Shown: positions 25,754 to 35,548 of the stretch, one piece after another
Layout of the letters: the number at the start of each line of letters is the position of its first letter
Numbering within the stretch: position 1 is the first letter of the stretch
NCBI GenBank assembly: GCA_900540995.1
Contig: UQHO01000004.1
Span: 21,993 to 85,992, forward strand
From: an uncultured Collinsella sp.
GTDB lineage: Bacteria > Actinomycetota > Coriobacteriia > Coriobacteriales > Coriobacteriaceae
DNA: 64,000 nucleotides
Reading direction: 5' to 3'
Program-made: the position numbers and the translations under genes
The notes under the pieces: model-generated
The model's input: the letters and a program-made list of their open reading frames with translations, nothing else
Database searches by the model: none
Told to the model about the DNA's origin: nothing

Positions 25754-26238
25754 CACGACACCTGCCAATCGAACGCGTTGTACTGATGCTCGATCTCGGC
25801 GATATGCCCGCCACGAATGGTGACGCCCACGGCATCGAAGCGAATCGCCTTGAGCGGATAATGCTCCATGAGATAGCAACTTGCGATGCGGCGGTAGCGG
25901 CGTTGCTTTTGGGCGTCCACGGCCTCCTCGGGAAAGACCCGCGTGCTGCAATCCAGTGCGACGCGTCTGGTCTTGACCTCGGCCATCACCACGACATCGT
26001 CGAGCTCATCGAGCAGCACCAGATCGGCCTCGCCCTCGGTGCAACGATAACCCTGCTCCAGCAAGGTGTAGCCGCGCTCGTTAAAGTAGTCGATGGTGAT
26101 CAGCTCGCCCAGCATGCCCAGCTCGCGGGGACTGAGTCCCTTGATAAACTCGGGCGTCATCGCCCCGCAGTCGAGCTCCCCCTCTTCCCAACGCTCCTTG
26201 AGCTGCTGCGTCTTGCTCTTTTTGCTTGCGGCACTCAT
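25753..26238 (-). CDS. YraN/UPF0102 family nuclease-like protein
   Basis: 161-residue protein with a PD-(D/E)xK-like core: GELITIDYFNERGYTLL, GEADLVLLDE and VVMAEVKTRR near residue 90. Relatives have an endonuclease fold of uncertain role. It is about 40 residues longer at the N-terminus than typical members (a charged Lys/Glu-rich lead). The ATG at 26238 is preceded by GGAAAGGAG. It is first in the yraN-comM-dprA-trmFO-xerC run. Confidence 0.88.
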   Translation of the reverse strand: MSAASKKSKTQQLKERWEEGELDCGAMTPEFIKGLSPRELGMLGELITIDYFNERGYTLLEQGYRCTEGEADLVLLDELDDVVVMAEVKTRRVALDCSTRVFPEEAVDAQKQRRYRRIASCYLMEHYPLKAIRFDAVGVTIRGGHIAEIEHQYNAFDWQVS

Positions 26239-26336
26239 GGGGTCTCCTTTCCCGCACACTGAATTGCCCCGATGATGAGGGCACCTTTCATGCGGGTAAG
26301 TACCGGAAGCAAACCAAAATCTAACCAAATGCCGTC

Positions 26337-26380
26337 AAAAAACGGGCCGTATGCAGCAATGGTGTTGCATACGGCCCGCT
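26337..26380 (-). terminator. rnhB terminator
   Basis: AGCGGGCCGTATGCA pairs with TGCATACGGCCCGTT around a short loop, followed on the minus strand by a run of T. It is a very strong intrinsic terminator separating rnhB from yraN. Confidence 0.92.
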
Positions 26381-26427
26381 ACCAGCAGGTTTATAAAACC
26401 CCAGAGGTCCCTGTCTCCACAATTGAC

Positions 26428-27216
26428 CTAGAAAAGGCGCTCAGTCTGCAGAAAGTTTCCGCAAAAGCTCACGCGGTGGAGTGGACAAAGTCCATGTTTG
26501 CGAATGGCCTCGATATGCTCGGGGCTTGCATAGCCCTTCGACTCGGCCAGATGGTACTCGGGATACTCGGCGTCGTACTCGACCATCATCTCGTCACGCG
26601 TGACCTTGGCCATGATGGATGCCGCGGCGATACAGGCGATCTTGGCATCGCCCTTGACCACGTCGCGCTCGTTAGGAACGGCGCCCAAGGGGTTGCCATC
26701 CATGAGGACGCAGTCGGGTTCAAGTCCCGTATCGGCCACGGCGCCCGCAACGGCGGCACGGATAGCACGGGCCATGCCCATCTCATCGATATCCTTCGGC
26801 GCGATATGGCAAAAACCGATCGCCGTCGCCACCTCGGCAATCTTCACTGAGAGCAACTCGCGGCGCGCGGGCGTGAGCTTTTTGGAATCGTTGATACCCC
26901 AGACGCGCGGCTCCATAGGAAGACAGACGGCGCATACCGTCAAAGGACCGGCCACCGATCCGCGACCCACCTCGTCGACACCAACGACCACCCCATCGCC
27001 GCCAAGCTCGTGCATAAGCTCGTACATGTCATTGACGCGCTCGCGCTCGGCAAGCTCTTTGGCATGGCGTTTGAGGGCGCGTTCACAAGCCTTGATCACC
27101 TGCTGGCGCGGGTCCTCGCGATAATGCTCCACGAGGGCGGGAATCTCCTCAAACGCAGCGCTCGCCAACTCACCGGCAACCTGCGATGCCGAAACCGAGC
27201 TCGTCATGTTGGCCAT
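26428..27216 (-). CDS. rnhB: ribonuclease HII
   Basis: Removes ribonucleotides and RNA from RNA-DNA hybrids. The acidic active site is visible in VVGVDEVGRGSVAGPL near residue 78 and VLMDGNPLG near residue 170, followed by AAASIMAKVTRD. The catalytic domain is preceded by about 75 residues of mostly helical, charged sequence not found in short RnhB proteins. The ATG at 27216 has AAGGAGG 7 nt upstream. It lies downstream of rplS, as in Firmicutes. Confidence 0.95.
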   Translation of the reverse strand: MANMTSSVSASQVAGELASAAFEEIPALVEHYREDPRQQVIKACERALKRHAKELAERERVNDMYELMHELGGDGVVVGVDEVGRGSVAGPLTVCAVCLPMEPRVWGINDSKKLTPARRELLSVKIAEVATAIGFCHIAPKDIDEMGMARAIRAAVAGAVADTGLEPDCVLMDGNPLGAVPNERDVVKGDAKIACIAAASIMAKVTRDEMMVEYDAEYPEYHLAESKGYASPEHIEAIRKHGLCPLHRVSFCGNFLQTERLF

Positions 27217-27245
27217 ACCAGGCCCTCCTTGCATGCAAATCAGAT

Positions 27246-27275
27246 AAAAAGAAGGGCCACCCGAAGGTGACCCTT
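27246..27275 (-). terminator. rplS terminator with UUCG tetraloop
   Basis: Minus strand AAGGGTCACC-TTCG-GGTGGCCCTT is a 10-bp stem, followed by CTTTTTATC. It lies between rplS and rnhB, so rnhB depends on readthrough or its own promoter. Confidence 0.85.
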
Positions 27276-27309
27276 GTGTCCAAACGAGTGGACAGACGCT
27301 GCGATCTTC

Positions 27310-27651
27310 TTAGCGCTTCTCGGGGATGCGAGCAGCCTTGCCCACCTTGTCGCGGAGGTAGTACAGTTTGGCGCGACGGACGCGACCATGGCGAACGACC
27401 TCGAGCTTGGCGATCTTGGGGCTGTGAAGCGGGAAGGTACGCTCAACACCGACACCGAAGGACATCTTGCGGACGGTGAAGGTCTCGCGGGCACCGGCGC
27501 CGGCCATGCGGATGACGTCGCCCTGGAAGACCTGGATGCGCTCGCGGTCGCCTTCCTTAATGCGGTAGTGAACCTTGACGTTGTCGGCGACGCGAACCTG
27601 AGGAATGTCCTCGCGGATCTGCTGACGCTCGATTGCGCGGATGTAATCCAT
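27310..27651 (-). CDS. rplS: 50S ribosomal protein L19
   Basis: 113-residue L19 with [18 protein letters not shown] near residue 45 and [20 protein letters not shown] near residue 73, typical of the family. The ATG at 27651 has AAGGA 7 nt upstream. It stands apart from the trmD gene block by the glyQS-ppsR-ppdK segment. Confidence 0.97.
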   Translation of the reverse strand: MDYIRAIERQQIREDIPQVRVADNVKVHYRIKEGDRERIQVFQGDVIRMAGAGARETFTVRKMSFGVGVERTFPLHSPKIAKLEVVRHGRVRRAKLYYLRDKVGKAARIPEKR

Positions 27652-27794
27652 GTGCAATTCCTTACTCTTCTAGAGGTGCCGTACCATCTTGGCCGGCACG
27701 TAGTTGAACAAACGTATTCGAGTATACACGCGCGGGTTTCTGCTGCAAGAACAATTTTTTACGCAGACAAAAAGACAAAACCCGCACATGATAA

Positions 27795-27822
27795 CCGCCC
27801 GCCTCACGAATGAGACGGGCGG
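27795..27822 (-). terminator. hairpin downstream of ppdK
   Basis: CCGCCCGTCTCA pairs with TGAGGCGGGCGG around TTCG (one G-T pair) and is followed by TTATC on the minus strand. It is a plausible terminator, though T-poor. Confidence 0.55.
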
Positions 27823-27860
27823 CATGAGGGGGGCTACACTAGACGTCGATGTGCGGGGCG

Positions 27861-30657
27861 CTAGGCGGACCGCTTCGCCTCGAGCTTGGCCTGGGCGGCA
27901 GCAAGACGCGCGAGCGGCACGCGGTAGGGCGAGCAGGACACGTAGTCCACGTCGGCCACGTTAAACAGGCCCTTGATGGACTTGGGGTCGCCGCCGTGCT
28001 CGCCGCACACACCAAAGTGCATGTCGGGGTTAGTGGCGCGACCCTTCTCGACGGCCATGCGCACCAGCTCGAGTACTGCAGAGTCGATAGTCTCGAAGGG
28101 GTTATCCTTCAAGATCTTCTTGTGCAGGTACAGCGGGATGAACTTGGCCTCGGCGTCGTCGCGGGAGAAGCCGAAGGTCGTCTGCGTGAGGTCGTTGGTG
28201 CCAAAGCAGAAGAAATCGGCGTGCTGGGCGATCTCGTCGGCGACCATGCAGGCGCGCGGCAGTTCGAGCATCGCGCCCACGGGGATGTTGAGCTCGACGC
28301 CCTCCTCGGCGGAAACCTCGGCGATGACACGCTCGATGACCTCGCGGGTCTGGACATGCTCGGCCGTGATGGAGACAAGCGGGACCATGATCTCGGGACG
28401 CGGGTCGACGCCTTCCTTGATGAGGCGGGCGGCAGCCCGGGCGGCGGGCGCGACCCCGCCGTGGTCGTTCGCTTTGGCACGCCGGGGCGCCGGCGCGAAC
28501 CTGCATGAGCGGCAGGTCGCCGAAGACGACGGACAGGCGCACGCCGCGCAGGCCCAGCATGGGGTTGGATTCGACCATGCCGTCGATGCGGCGCAGGCGA
28601 GCACGCAGGGCGGCGAGCTCCTCCTCAGGAGCGCCAGCGGCCTCCTTCTTAGTGATGGCGACCTCAAGCTCGCGGGGATCGTCCAGGAACTCATGCAGCG
28701 GCGGATCGAGCAGACGAACGACCACATCGCGGCCGGTCATGGTCTTGAACATGGCAAGGAAGTCCTCGGTCTGGACCTTGAGTAGATCGGCCAGAGCCTG
28801 CTGTTTCACGGCCTCGTCGTCGGACAGGATGAAGCTCTGGATAATGTTCTTGCGATCGCCCAGGAACATATGCTCGGTGCGGCACAGGCCGATGGCCTCG
28901 GCGCCAAACTCAAGCGCGAGCTCGGCGTCCTCGGGATTGTCGGCGTTGACGCGCACGTGGTTGGCATGACCATCAGTCTCGTCCAGACGAATCTCGTCGG
29001 CCCAGGACAGGATGGTGTCCAGGTCGCCCGTGAGCTCGGCGGAGACCAGGTCGACCGCGCCATCGACAACAATGCCCTGGGTACCGTCGATGGAGATGAT
29101 GTCGCCCTCGTGCAATACGCGATCGCTGCCCTCGATGCGCACGACCTTCTCGGCGGCATCGATATGGAAGCGCTCGACACCGCAGACGCAGGGCGTACCC
29201 ATGCCGCGAGCGATAACAGCGGCGTGGCTCGTCTTGCCACCATGGCTCGTCAGGATGCCCTCGGCGGTAACCATGCCCTTCAGGTCATCGGGGTTGGTCT
29301 CCCAACGGACCAGAATGACCTTGTGACCCTCGGCCGAACGCGCGACGGCGTCATCGCTCGAGAACACGACCTCACCCACGGCGGCACCAGGACTGGCGTT
29401 AAGGCCGGTCGAAAGCGCCTCGTACTTCTTGGAGGAGTCGAACTGCGGGTGCAGGAGCTGGTCGAGCTGAGCGGGGTCGATGCGGCTCACAGCCTCCTCG
29501 CGGGTGATGAGGCCCTCCTCGACCATCTCGATGGCAATACGCAGGGCCGCGGTGGCGGTACGCTTGCCCACGCGGGTCTGGAGCATCCAGAGCTTGCCCT
29601 GCTCGATGGTGAACTCGATATCGCACATATCGCGATAGTGATCCTCGAGCGTCAGGAAGACGCGCTCGAGCTCCTCGCCAGCGGACTCGAGGCCCGGGGT
29701 GGTCTTGAGATCGGCGATGGGCTCGGTGTTGCGGATGCCGGCGACGACGTCCTCGCCCTGGGCGTTGACCAAAAAGTCACCGTAGAACTCCTTAGTGCCG
29801 TCGGCCGGGTTGCGCGTGAAGGCGACGCCGGTCGCAGAGGTCTCGCCCTTGTTGCCAAAGGCCATGGCCTGAACGTTGACGGCAGTGCCGAGCTCGTCGG
29901 AAATACCGTGCTGTTTGCGGTAGATGCAGGCACGCTCGTTCATCCAGCTGCCAAAGACGGCCTGGATGGCAAGGCGCAGCTGAAGCTCAGGATCGTGCGG
30001 GAAGACGGGCTTGCCATCGACAACCTCGAGCTCGGGGTATAGGGCGGCCTCGACGTTCTCGGAGAAGATCCCCTTAAAGGTCTCGACGAGCTCCTGCAGG
30101 TCCTCGGCCGAAAGCTCGGAGTCAACGCGGACGCCGGCGACCAGGCGAGCCTGGGTCAGAGCGTTCTCGAACAGGTCGGCGTCGACGCCCATAACGACGT
30201 TGGAGAACATCTGGATAAAGCGACGATAGCTGTCCCAGGCAAAGCGCGGATTCTGTGTCTGGGCGATGAGGCCCTGGACGGAATCGTCGTTGAGGCCCAG
30301 GTTGAGAACCGTGTCCATCATGCCGGGCATGGAGAACGGAGCACCCGAGCGCACCGACACGAGCAGCGGATCGGAGGCGTCGCCGAGCTTCTTGCCGCAA
30401 CGGGCCTCGAGGTCGGCCTCGGCGGCTACGATCTCATCGAGCGCTCCTTCGGGCCAAACATTACCGGCATCGGAGTACTCGACGCAGGTCTGGCAGGTAA
30501 TGGTAAAGCCGCCGGGAACCGGCAGACCGATACGGCTCATCTCGGCAAGGTTAGCGCCCTTGCCACCAAGCACAAAGTTCATGGACTTGTCGCCCTCGGT
30601 GACACAAGTGCCCTGGGCGTCGGTTCCAAAACGGTAAACCCTCTTGCAATCGCTCAC
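27861..30657 (-). pseudogene. ppdK: pyruvate, phosphate dikinase, frameshifted by a 46-nt insertion
   Basis: PPDK interconverts pyruvate + ATP + Pi and PEP + AMP + PPi. Residues 1-722 in the first frame are normal: the nucleotide-binding domain begins FVLGGKGANLAEM, and the swivelling domain carries His478 in SHGGKTSHAAVIARG. After MQVRA the frame is lost; the C-terminal PEP/pyruvate domain resumes at 28445 in another frame (ARAAARLIKEGVDPRPEIM, then GTNDLTQTTFGFSRDD and the catalytic Cys in CGEHGGDP) and ends at 27861. Removing the extra 46 nt would give about 916 residues, the normal size. As written, the catalytic C-terminal domain is not made. GTG start with AGGGGAAG upstream. Confidence 0.88.
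28446..28491. repeat. palindromic insertion that breaks ppdK
   Basis: Two 10-nt near-repeats GGTTCGCGCC (28492-28501) and GGGTCGCGCC (28447-28456) are 45 nt apart on the minus strand. Between them GGCGCCCCGGCGTG can fold on CACGGCGGGGTCGCGCC (about 13 bp, one mismatch, one bulge). One further C shifts the frame by +1. Confidence 0.7.
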
Positions 30658-30777
30658 GATACTTCCCCTTCCATGCGCTCTCGCACACGACCGTGGTAAC
30701 GAATCGACCCGCCGGATGCGGGCCGTGAGGGAACTATACGGCGGGTTTTGAGCGGGCTTGAGCAGAGGATGCGCGGT

Positions 30778-30830
30778 TTGGTAAACGTGATAAATCTAGC
30801 GGTAAACGGTAGGTAAAGGTGGTTACCTTA
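30778..30830. promoter_or_regulatory. phased GGTAAAC repeats upstream of ppdK
   Basis: GGTAAAC occurs at 30780-30786 and 30801-30807 and GGTAAAG at 30812-30818, 21 and 11 nt apart (about two and one DNA turns), with GGTTACC at 30821-30827. The same stretch has TGCAT-type repeats nearby (30843-30870). This looks like an operator array for ppdK, but no regulator can be named. Confidence 0.4.
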
Positions 30831-30896
30831 TGAAGATACCAATGCAAGAAAAATGCAGGTCAGATGCAAGTTTCTTGCTAAATCGCTTTACCATAA

Positions 30897-31005
30897 GTAG
30901 CTAATTTGGGACGGGGCTTTTTTTAGCTGCCCCCGCAGGCAATCGACCAAAAAGATCGCGACCTCAGCCGGGGTAGCTAAAAAAGCCCCGTCCCAAATTA
31001 GCTAC
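30897..31005. repeat. long inverted repeat between ppsR and ppdK
   Basis: About 36-nt arms: TAGCTAATTTGGGACGGGGC at the left and its complement GCCCCGTCCCAAATTAGCTA at the right, extending inward with T7/A6 runs, TAGCT and GCCCC/GGGG. The inner 35 nt are unpaired. The right arm contains the ppsR stop codon. It resembles a full-length REP/MITE-like palindrome and could also terminate ppsR transcription. Confidence 0.8.
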
Positions 31006-31877
31006 TTTTGTTGGGCGCGGCGGGTGGCGCGGCGGGCACGGGCTTCTTGGATTTCCTCCAAGTGGCTGATGATCTCGGAGGCGCTCTCCTCGATCGCCTT
31101 GCCGTCGGTACGCACTACAAAGCAGCCCAGGCGCTTCATGAGCGCACGGGCTTCCTCGAGCTCACTGCGCACGCTCTCGGGCTCGGCATAGGAACCGGCG
31201 ACGGCGCGGGCGTAGTCATCGCCCAGGCGGCTATCGCGAATCTCGGATATCACATCGACGGTCGAAATCAGGCCAAACAACCGCATCGGGTCAATCTCGT
31301 AAATCGACTTCGGCGGCTCCATGCCGTGCGCCAGAGGGACGTTGGCCACCTTGTAGCCCTGATATGCCAAATACATCGACAGCGGCGTCTTGGACGTGCG
31401 CGATACGCCCAGCAGCACGATATCGGCACCCGACAGATCGTCGCAACCGCGCCCGTCATCGTGCTCAACGAAATACTCCATGGCCTCAATACGATGGAAA
31501 TAGCGGTCATCGGTCCTGTGAATCACACCCGCGACGCCCTTGGGCGACACACCGATAAGCGACGACAGCACGGCAAGCGTCGGGCCGATCAGGTCGACCG
31601 AGCGAATATGCAACATACTCAGGTAATCGAGCACACGGGCGCGAAGCGCCGGATCGACAATGGTATGGAACACGGCGATATCGCGATGGTCCGCATCGAC
31701 ACGCGGACCCACAAACGACTTGACCTGCTCCACAGAGTTCACCTTGGGCAGGCGCAAGAGACGAAAAGCCCCTTCATCAAATTGCCCGGACGCCGCAAGC
31801 ACCACCTCACAAGCGGTATCGCCGAGAGAGTCGGAGATAACGATAACGGTGGGACGAACGGCGACCGGGCAATCCAT
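31002..31877 (-). CDS. ppsR: PPDK regulatory protein (kinase/pyrophosphorylase, DUF299)
   Basis: In this family the protein phosphorylates PPDK with ADP to inactivate it and removes the phosphate with Pi. Features: the N-terminal ISDSLGDTA, and the P-loop-like GVSRTSKTPLSMYLA near residue 158. It has 291 residues. Its place directly upstream of ppdK fits the role. The stop codon lies in an inverted repeat. AAAGGAG precedes the ATG by 6 nt. Confidence 0.93.
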   Translation of the reverse strand: MDCPVAVRPTVIVISDSLGDTACEVVLAASGQFDEGAFRLLRLPKVNSVEQVKSFVGPRVDADHRDIAVFHTIVDPALRARVLDYLSMLHIRSVDLIGPTLAVLSSLIGVSPKGVAGVIHRTDDRYFHRIEAMEYFVEHDDGRGCDDLSGADIVLLGVSRTSKTPLSMYLAYQGYKVANVPLAHGMEPPKSIYEIDPMRLFGLISTVDVISEIRDSRLGDDYARAVAGSYAEPESVRSELEEARALMKRLGCFVVRTDGKAIEESASEIISHLEEIQEARARRATRRAQQK

Positions 31878-31911
31878 GCGGGGCTCCTTTTGCGCTCACG
31901 CGCAGGCTAGC

Positions 31912-34008
31912 TTACTTTTTGCGGGCAAGCTCACCGATGTTAGCGATGCCGGAGAACACGGCCTCGAAGCGGTTGAGCAGCTTAAGGCGATTATCGCGAA
32001 GCTGTTCGTCCTTGTCCATGACCATAACCTCGTCGAAGAAGCGGTCGATGGGTGCGCGCAGAGCGGCAAGCGCGGAAAATGCAGCGGGGTAATCCTCGGC
32101 AACAAGGGCGGCATCGACAGCGGTCTGGGCAGCCTCGGAGGCATCGGCGAGCGCGAGCTCGGCCTCGCCCATCAGGCTGCGGTCGTACTCCGCGCCCAGC
32201 TCAGGCTTGGAGATATGCGCGGCGCGGGCATAGGCGGTAGCCAGGTTGTCAAAGGTCTCGGCATCGTTCTTGCGGGCCTCGTCGAAGGCGGCGCAGCGGG
32301 CGAAGAAGACGGACGGGGCGATGATGTGCACCGCGGAGACGGCGGCGACGGTATCGGCCGGGATCTTTTCGTCGCGGGCCATGCTCACAAGGCGGCCATG
32401 GAAGAAGTCGCGAACCTGTTGGGCGACCTCGGCGGCGTCGAACTCAATGCCCTGCTCACTGTAGAGCTCGAGGGCGAAATCGATGAGCGACGTGGGGTCG
32501 ATCGGCAGGCGGTCGCGCAGGATGTTGATGATGCCGATAGCGGCACGACGCAGCGCGTAGGGGTCGGAGGAGCCGGTCGGGGGCTCGCCGATGGCAAAGA
32601 TACCGGCGATGGTATCGAGCTTGTCGGCGCAGGCCACGATGCAGCCAGCGGTGCCCTCGGGCAGCTCGTCACCGGCAAAGCGAGGACGATAGTGATCGCG
32701 AATAGCATGGGCGACCTCGTCGTTCTCCCCCATCGCGGTCGCGTAATAACCGCCCATCACGCCCTGCTGGCTCGTGAACTCGACGACGGCGTTGGACACC
32801 AGGTCAGCCTTGCACAGGTGCGCTGCGCGAGCAGCGTCGGCGGCAAGATGGGCGCCCAGGTGAGCCTCGCGGGCGATAGCGAGCGCGAGCTGCTCGATGC
32901 GCTCGGACTTGGCGAGCACGCTACCGAGCTTCTCCTGGAAGGCAACCTTGGCCAGACGCTCACGGAACTCGTCGAGGGAGATCTTCAGGTCCTCCTCGTA
33001 GAAGAACTTTGCGTCGTCCAAACGGGCGCGCACGACGCGCTCGTTGCCGTCGATCACGCGCTCGGCGTTCTCGGGCTTGCTGTTGGAAACGACCACAAAC
33101 TCACGCGTGAGCTTGCCCTCGCCGTCATAGATCGGGAAGTAGCGCTGGTTGGTGAGCATGGACTCGCAGATGATCTCGTGCGGGACCTTGAGGAACTCCT
33201 CATCGAAGGTACCGACGAGCACCGTCGGCCACTCGCAGAGGTTGACAACCTCCTCGAAGACTTTCTTGGGAGTATCGACATGGCAGCCGGGGCGAGCAGC
33301 CTCGACCTCGGCGATACCGGCAAGGATAGCCTCACGACGACGCTCGGCAGAGAGCACGCCGGCGTCCTCGAGCACCTGCTCGTAGACGGCGGGGCTGGCG
33401 ACCATATGGTCACCGGGGCCCAGAACGCGATGTCCGCGCGTGGTGTTGCCGCTCGTCACATCGGCAAAGGACACGGGCACGACATCCTCGCCCAAAAGGC
33501 AGCAGATCCAACGGACCGGACGCACGAACGTGGCGTGCTCGTGACCCCAGCGCTGACTGCGGTAGTTGGGCCACTGCAGGCCGGCGATGGTCTTCTCGCA
33601 CAGAGCGGTCAGAATAGGCGTAGCCGGTGCGGAGGGAATGTTCTTCTCGGCGAACACATACTCGCGACCGTCAGTGTCCTCGCGTCGAACCAGATCCTCG
33701 GCAGCCACACCGCACTTGCGGGCGAAGCCCTGGGCGGCCTTGGTGGCGTTACCGTCAGCGTCGAAGGCGATGTTTGCCGCGGGGCCACGCTTGACCTCGT
33801 GAACCTCATCGGTCGCGGTGGCAACGTCGGCAACGAGCGCAGCCAGGCGACGCGGGCTCGAGATCACGCGGACCTCGCCGTGGGCCAGACCGGCCTCGTC
33901 GAGACCCTTGGCGATCATGGTGCCAAGCTGCTTGACGGCATTGTTCAGCGGCGCGGAGGGCATCTCCTCCGTACCGATCTCAAACAGGAAATCCTTAGCG
34001 TCTGCCAT
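31912..34008 (-). CDS. glyS: glycyl-tRNA synthetase beta subunit
   Basis: Beta chain of the heterotetrameric bacterial GlyRS, contributing tRNA binding and editing-like domains. It starts DFLFEIGTEEMPSAPL, contains an HD-like region (about 400-470) and ends with an anticodon-binding-like C-terminal domain. Length 698 is typical. It lies 3 nt after glyQ. Confidence 0.97.
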   Translation of the reverse strand: MADAKDFLFEIGTEEMPSAPLNNAVKQLGTMIAKGLDEAGLAHGEVRVISSPRRLAALVADVATATDEVHEVKRGPAANIAFDADGNATKAAQGFARKCGVAAEDLVRREDTDGREYVFAEKNIPSAPATPILTALCEKTIAGLQWPNYRSQRWGHEHATFVRPVRWICCLLGEDVVPVSFADVTSGNTTRGHRVLGPGDHMVASPAVYEQVLEDAGVLSAERRREAILAGIAEVEAARPGCHVDTPKKVFEEVVNLCEWPTVLVGTFDEEFLKVPHEIICESMLTNQRYFPIYDGEGKLTREFVVVSNSKPENAERVIDGNERVVRARLDDAKFFYEEDLKISLDEFRERLAKVAFQEKLGSVLAKSERIEQLALAIAREAHLGAHLAADAARAAHLCKADLVSNAVVEFTSQQGVMGGYYATAMGENDEVAHAIRDHYRPRFAGDELPEGTAGCIVACADKLDTIAGIFAIGEPPTGSSDPYALRRAAIGIINILRDRLPIDPTSLIDFALELYSEQGIEFDAAEVAQQVRDFFHGRLVSMARDEKIPADTVAAVSAVHIIAPSVFFARCAAFDEARKNDAETFDNLATAYARAAHISKPELGAEYDRSLMGEAELALADASEAAQTAVDAALVAEDYPAAFSALAALRAPIDRFFDEVMVMDKDEQLRDNRLKLLNRFEAVFSGIANIGELARKK

Positions 34009-34011
34009 GGC

Positions 34012-34923
34012 TTACGCCACCTCGCCTTCCTGGTCGGCATTCTCGTTGACTCCGGCGACCTCGGCCATGTAGGCCTCGCAGCACGCCTTGGCGACGGCGC
34101 GGACGCGCAGGATGTAGTTGGCACGCTCGACCGCGGACAGCGCGCCGCGGGCATCGAGCAGATTGAAAGCGTGGCTGCACTTCATGACGCAGTCGTATGC
34201 GGGCAGCGGCAGCTTACGCTCCAGGCAGGAGTGGCACTCGGCCTCGTAGTCGTCAAACTTCTGACGCATCATCTCGACGTTGGCGACCTCAAAGTTATAG
34301 GCACTGAACTCGCGCTCGTTCTCGAGGAACACGTCGCCATAGGTCATGGGCGTACCGTCAGGCAGGTAGCTCCACACCAGATCGTAGACCGAGTTGACGC
34401 CCTGAGCGTACATGGCGATACGCTCCAGGCCATAGGTGATCTCGACGGGCACGGGGTCGACCTCGATACCGCCCACCTGCTGGAAGTACGTAAACTGCGT
34501 AACCTCCATGCCGTTGAGCCAGACCTCCCAGCCAAGGCCCCAGGCGCCCAGCGTCGGGCTCTCCCAGTCGTCCTCGACAAAGCGGACGTCATGGTCGTTG
34601 GGGTCCAGGCCAATGGCGGCCAGCGAACCCAGGTAGAGCTCCTGGGCGTTGACCGGCGAGGGCTTGATGAGCACCTGGAACTGATAGTAGTGCTGCATGC
34701 GGTTGGGGTTCTCGCCGTAGCGGCCGTCGGCGGGACGGCGGCAAGGCTGCGCATAGCAGGTGCGCCACTCGGCGGGACCGAGCGAGCGCAGCGTGGTCGC
34801 GGTATGGAAGGTACCGGCACCGACCTCGGAGTCATAGGGCTGCATAATGACGCAGCCCTGCTCGCCCCAGTACTGCTGGAGGCGCAGGATGATGTCTTGG
34901 AAGGAAAGCGATGAAGCGTTCAT
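34012..34923 (-). CDS. glyQ: glycyl-tRNA synthetase alpha subunit
   Basis: Catalytic class II chain of the split Gly[20 protein letters not shown] at the N-terminus, [15 protein letters not shown] and PSRRP-equivalent [17 protein letters not shown], then YYQFQV are diagnostic. It has 303 residues. The ATG at 34923 begins the glyQ-glyS-ppsR-ppdK run. Confidence 0.97.
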   Translation of the reverse strand: MNASSLSFQDIILRLQQYWGEQGCVIMQPYDSEVGAGTFHTATTLRSLGPAEWRTCYAQPCRRPADGRYGENPNRMQHYYQFQVLIKPSPVNAQELYLGSLAAIGLDPNDHDVRFVEDDWESPTLGAWGLGWEVWLNGMEVTQFTYFQQVGGIEVDPVPVEITYGLERIAMYAQGVNSVYDLVWSYLPDGTPMTYGDVFLENEREFSAYNFEVANVEMMRQKFDDYEAECHSCLERKLPLPAYDCVMKCSHAFNLLDARGALSAVERANYILRVRAVAKACCEAYMAEVAGVNENADQEGEVA

Positions 34924-34982
34924 GCCTCTAATATCCCCTCGTCGAAACGATTACACGGTTAGGTACTGTACTATAGCGGTTT

Positions 34983-35546
34983 TTAGTCGATAGCGCCGAT
35001 GCGGTTGAGCGGCCAGTAGCGCACAAGCGCCACAGCGATCAAATCAGAGCGATCGACGGGACCAAAGTAGCGTGAGTCGGCTGAGTTCTCTCGGTTGTCG
35101 CCCATCACCCACACACAGTCATCAGGGACGGTGTAGGGATAGCTCACCTGGGCAGCGGGCGCTTGGACCGAAAGCGGCCAGCTCATGCCCGTCGTATAGT
35201 CCTCGTCGAGCGCCTGGCCGTCAACGACCACCTTGCCGTCCTGCAGGTCAACCGTCTGGCCGGCCGTGGCAATAACGCGCTTGACAAGAACATCATGCTC
35301 GGAGGTGCCATCGGGGTTGTGAAACACCACGATATCGCCCTGCTTGACGGGCTGACCGAGCTCGAGGCTCACCTTTTGCGCCAGGATCTGGTCGCCAATC
35401 TCGATTGTGTCCTCCATAGAGCCGGTGGGCACCACAAAGGGCTCGACCACAAAGGTGCGGATCAGGAAGGTGGCCACAAGCGCGATCGCGATGACCGCGA
35501 TCCACTCAAAAGCGCCCCTCAACGCGGAATGTTGCGTAGGAACCAT
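34983..35546 (-). CDS. lepB: signal peptidase I
   Basis: Membrane serine protease that removes signal peptides. There is one N-terminal membrane segment (residues about 13-32), the catalytic Ser in VPTGSMEDTI near residue 41, the catalytic Lys in VLVKRVIATAG near residue 86, and box E GDNRENSADSRYFG near residue 148. It has 187 residues. Start ATG 35546 has GAGGAG 5 nt upstream inside the trmD end; GTG 35552 is the alternative. It lies at the end of the rpsP-khpA-rimM-trmD run. Confidence 0.95.
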   Translation of the reverse strand: MVPTQHSALRGAFEWIAVIAIALVATFLIRTFVVEPFVVPTGSMEDTIEIGDQILAQKVSLELGQPVKQGDIVVFHNPDGTSEHDVLVKRVIATAGQTVDLQDGKVVVDGQALDEDYTTGMSWPLSVQAPAAQVSYPYTVPDDCVWVMGDNRENSADSRYFGPVDRSDLIAVALVRYWPLNRIGAID

Positions 35547-35548
35547 AC

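Noticed and set aside
28102..28491. Arg/His-rich C-terminal stretch of the longer ppdK frame as a novel domain
   Set aside because: It is the out-of-frame reading of the normal PPDK C-terminal domain, which is found intact in the other frame.
31660..34914. 1084-codon open frame opposite glyS and glyQ
   Set aside because: Same codon-bias effect; both glyQ and glyS are intact families on the other strand and the antisense product has low-complexity composition.
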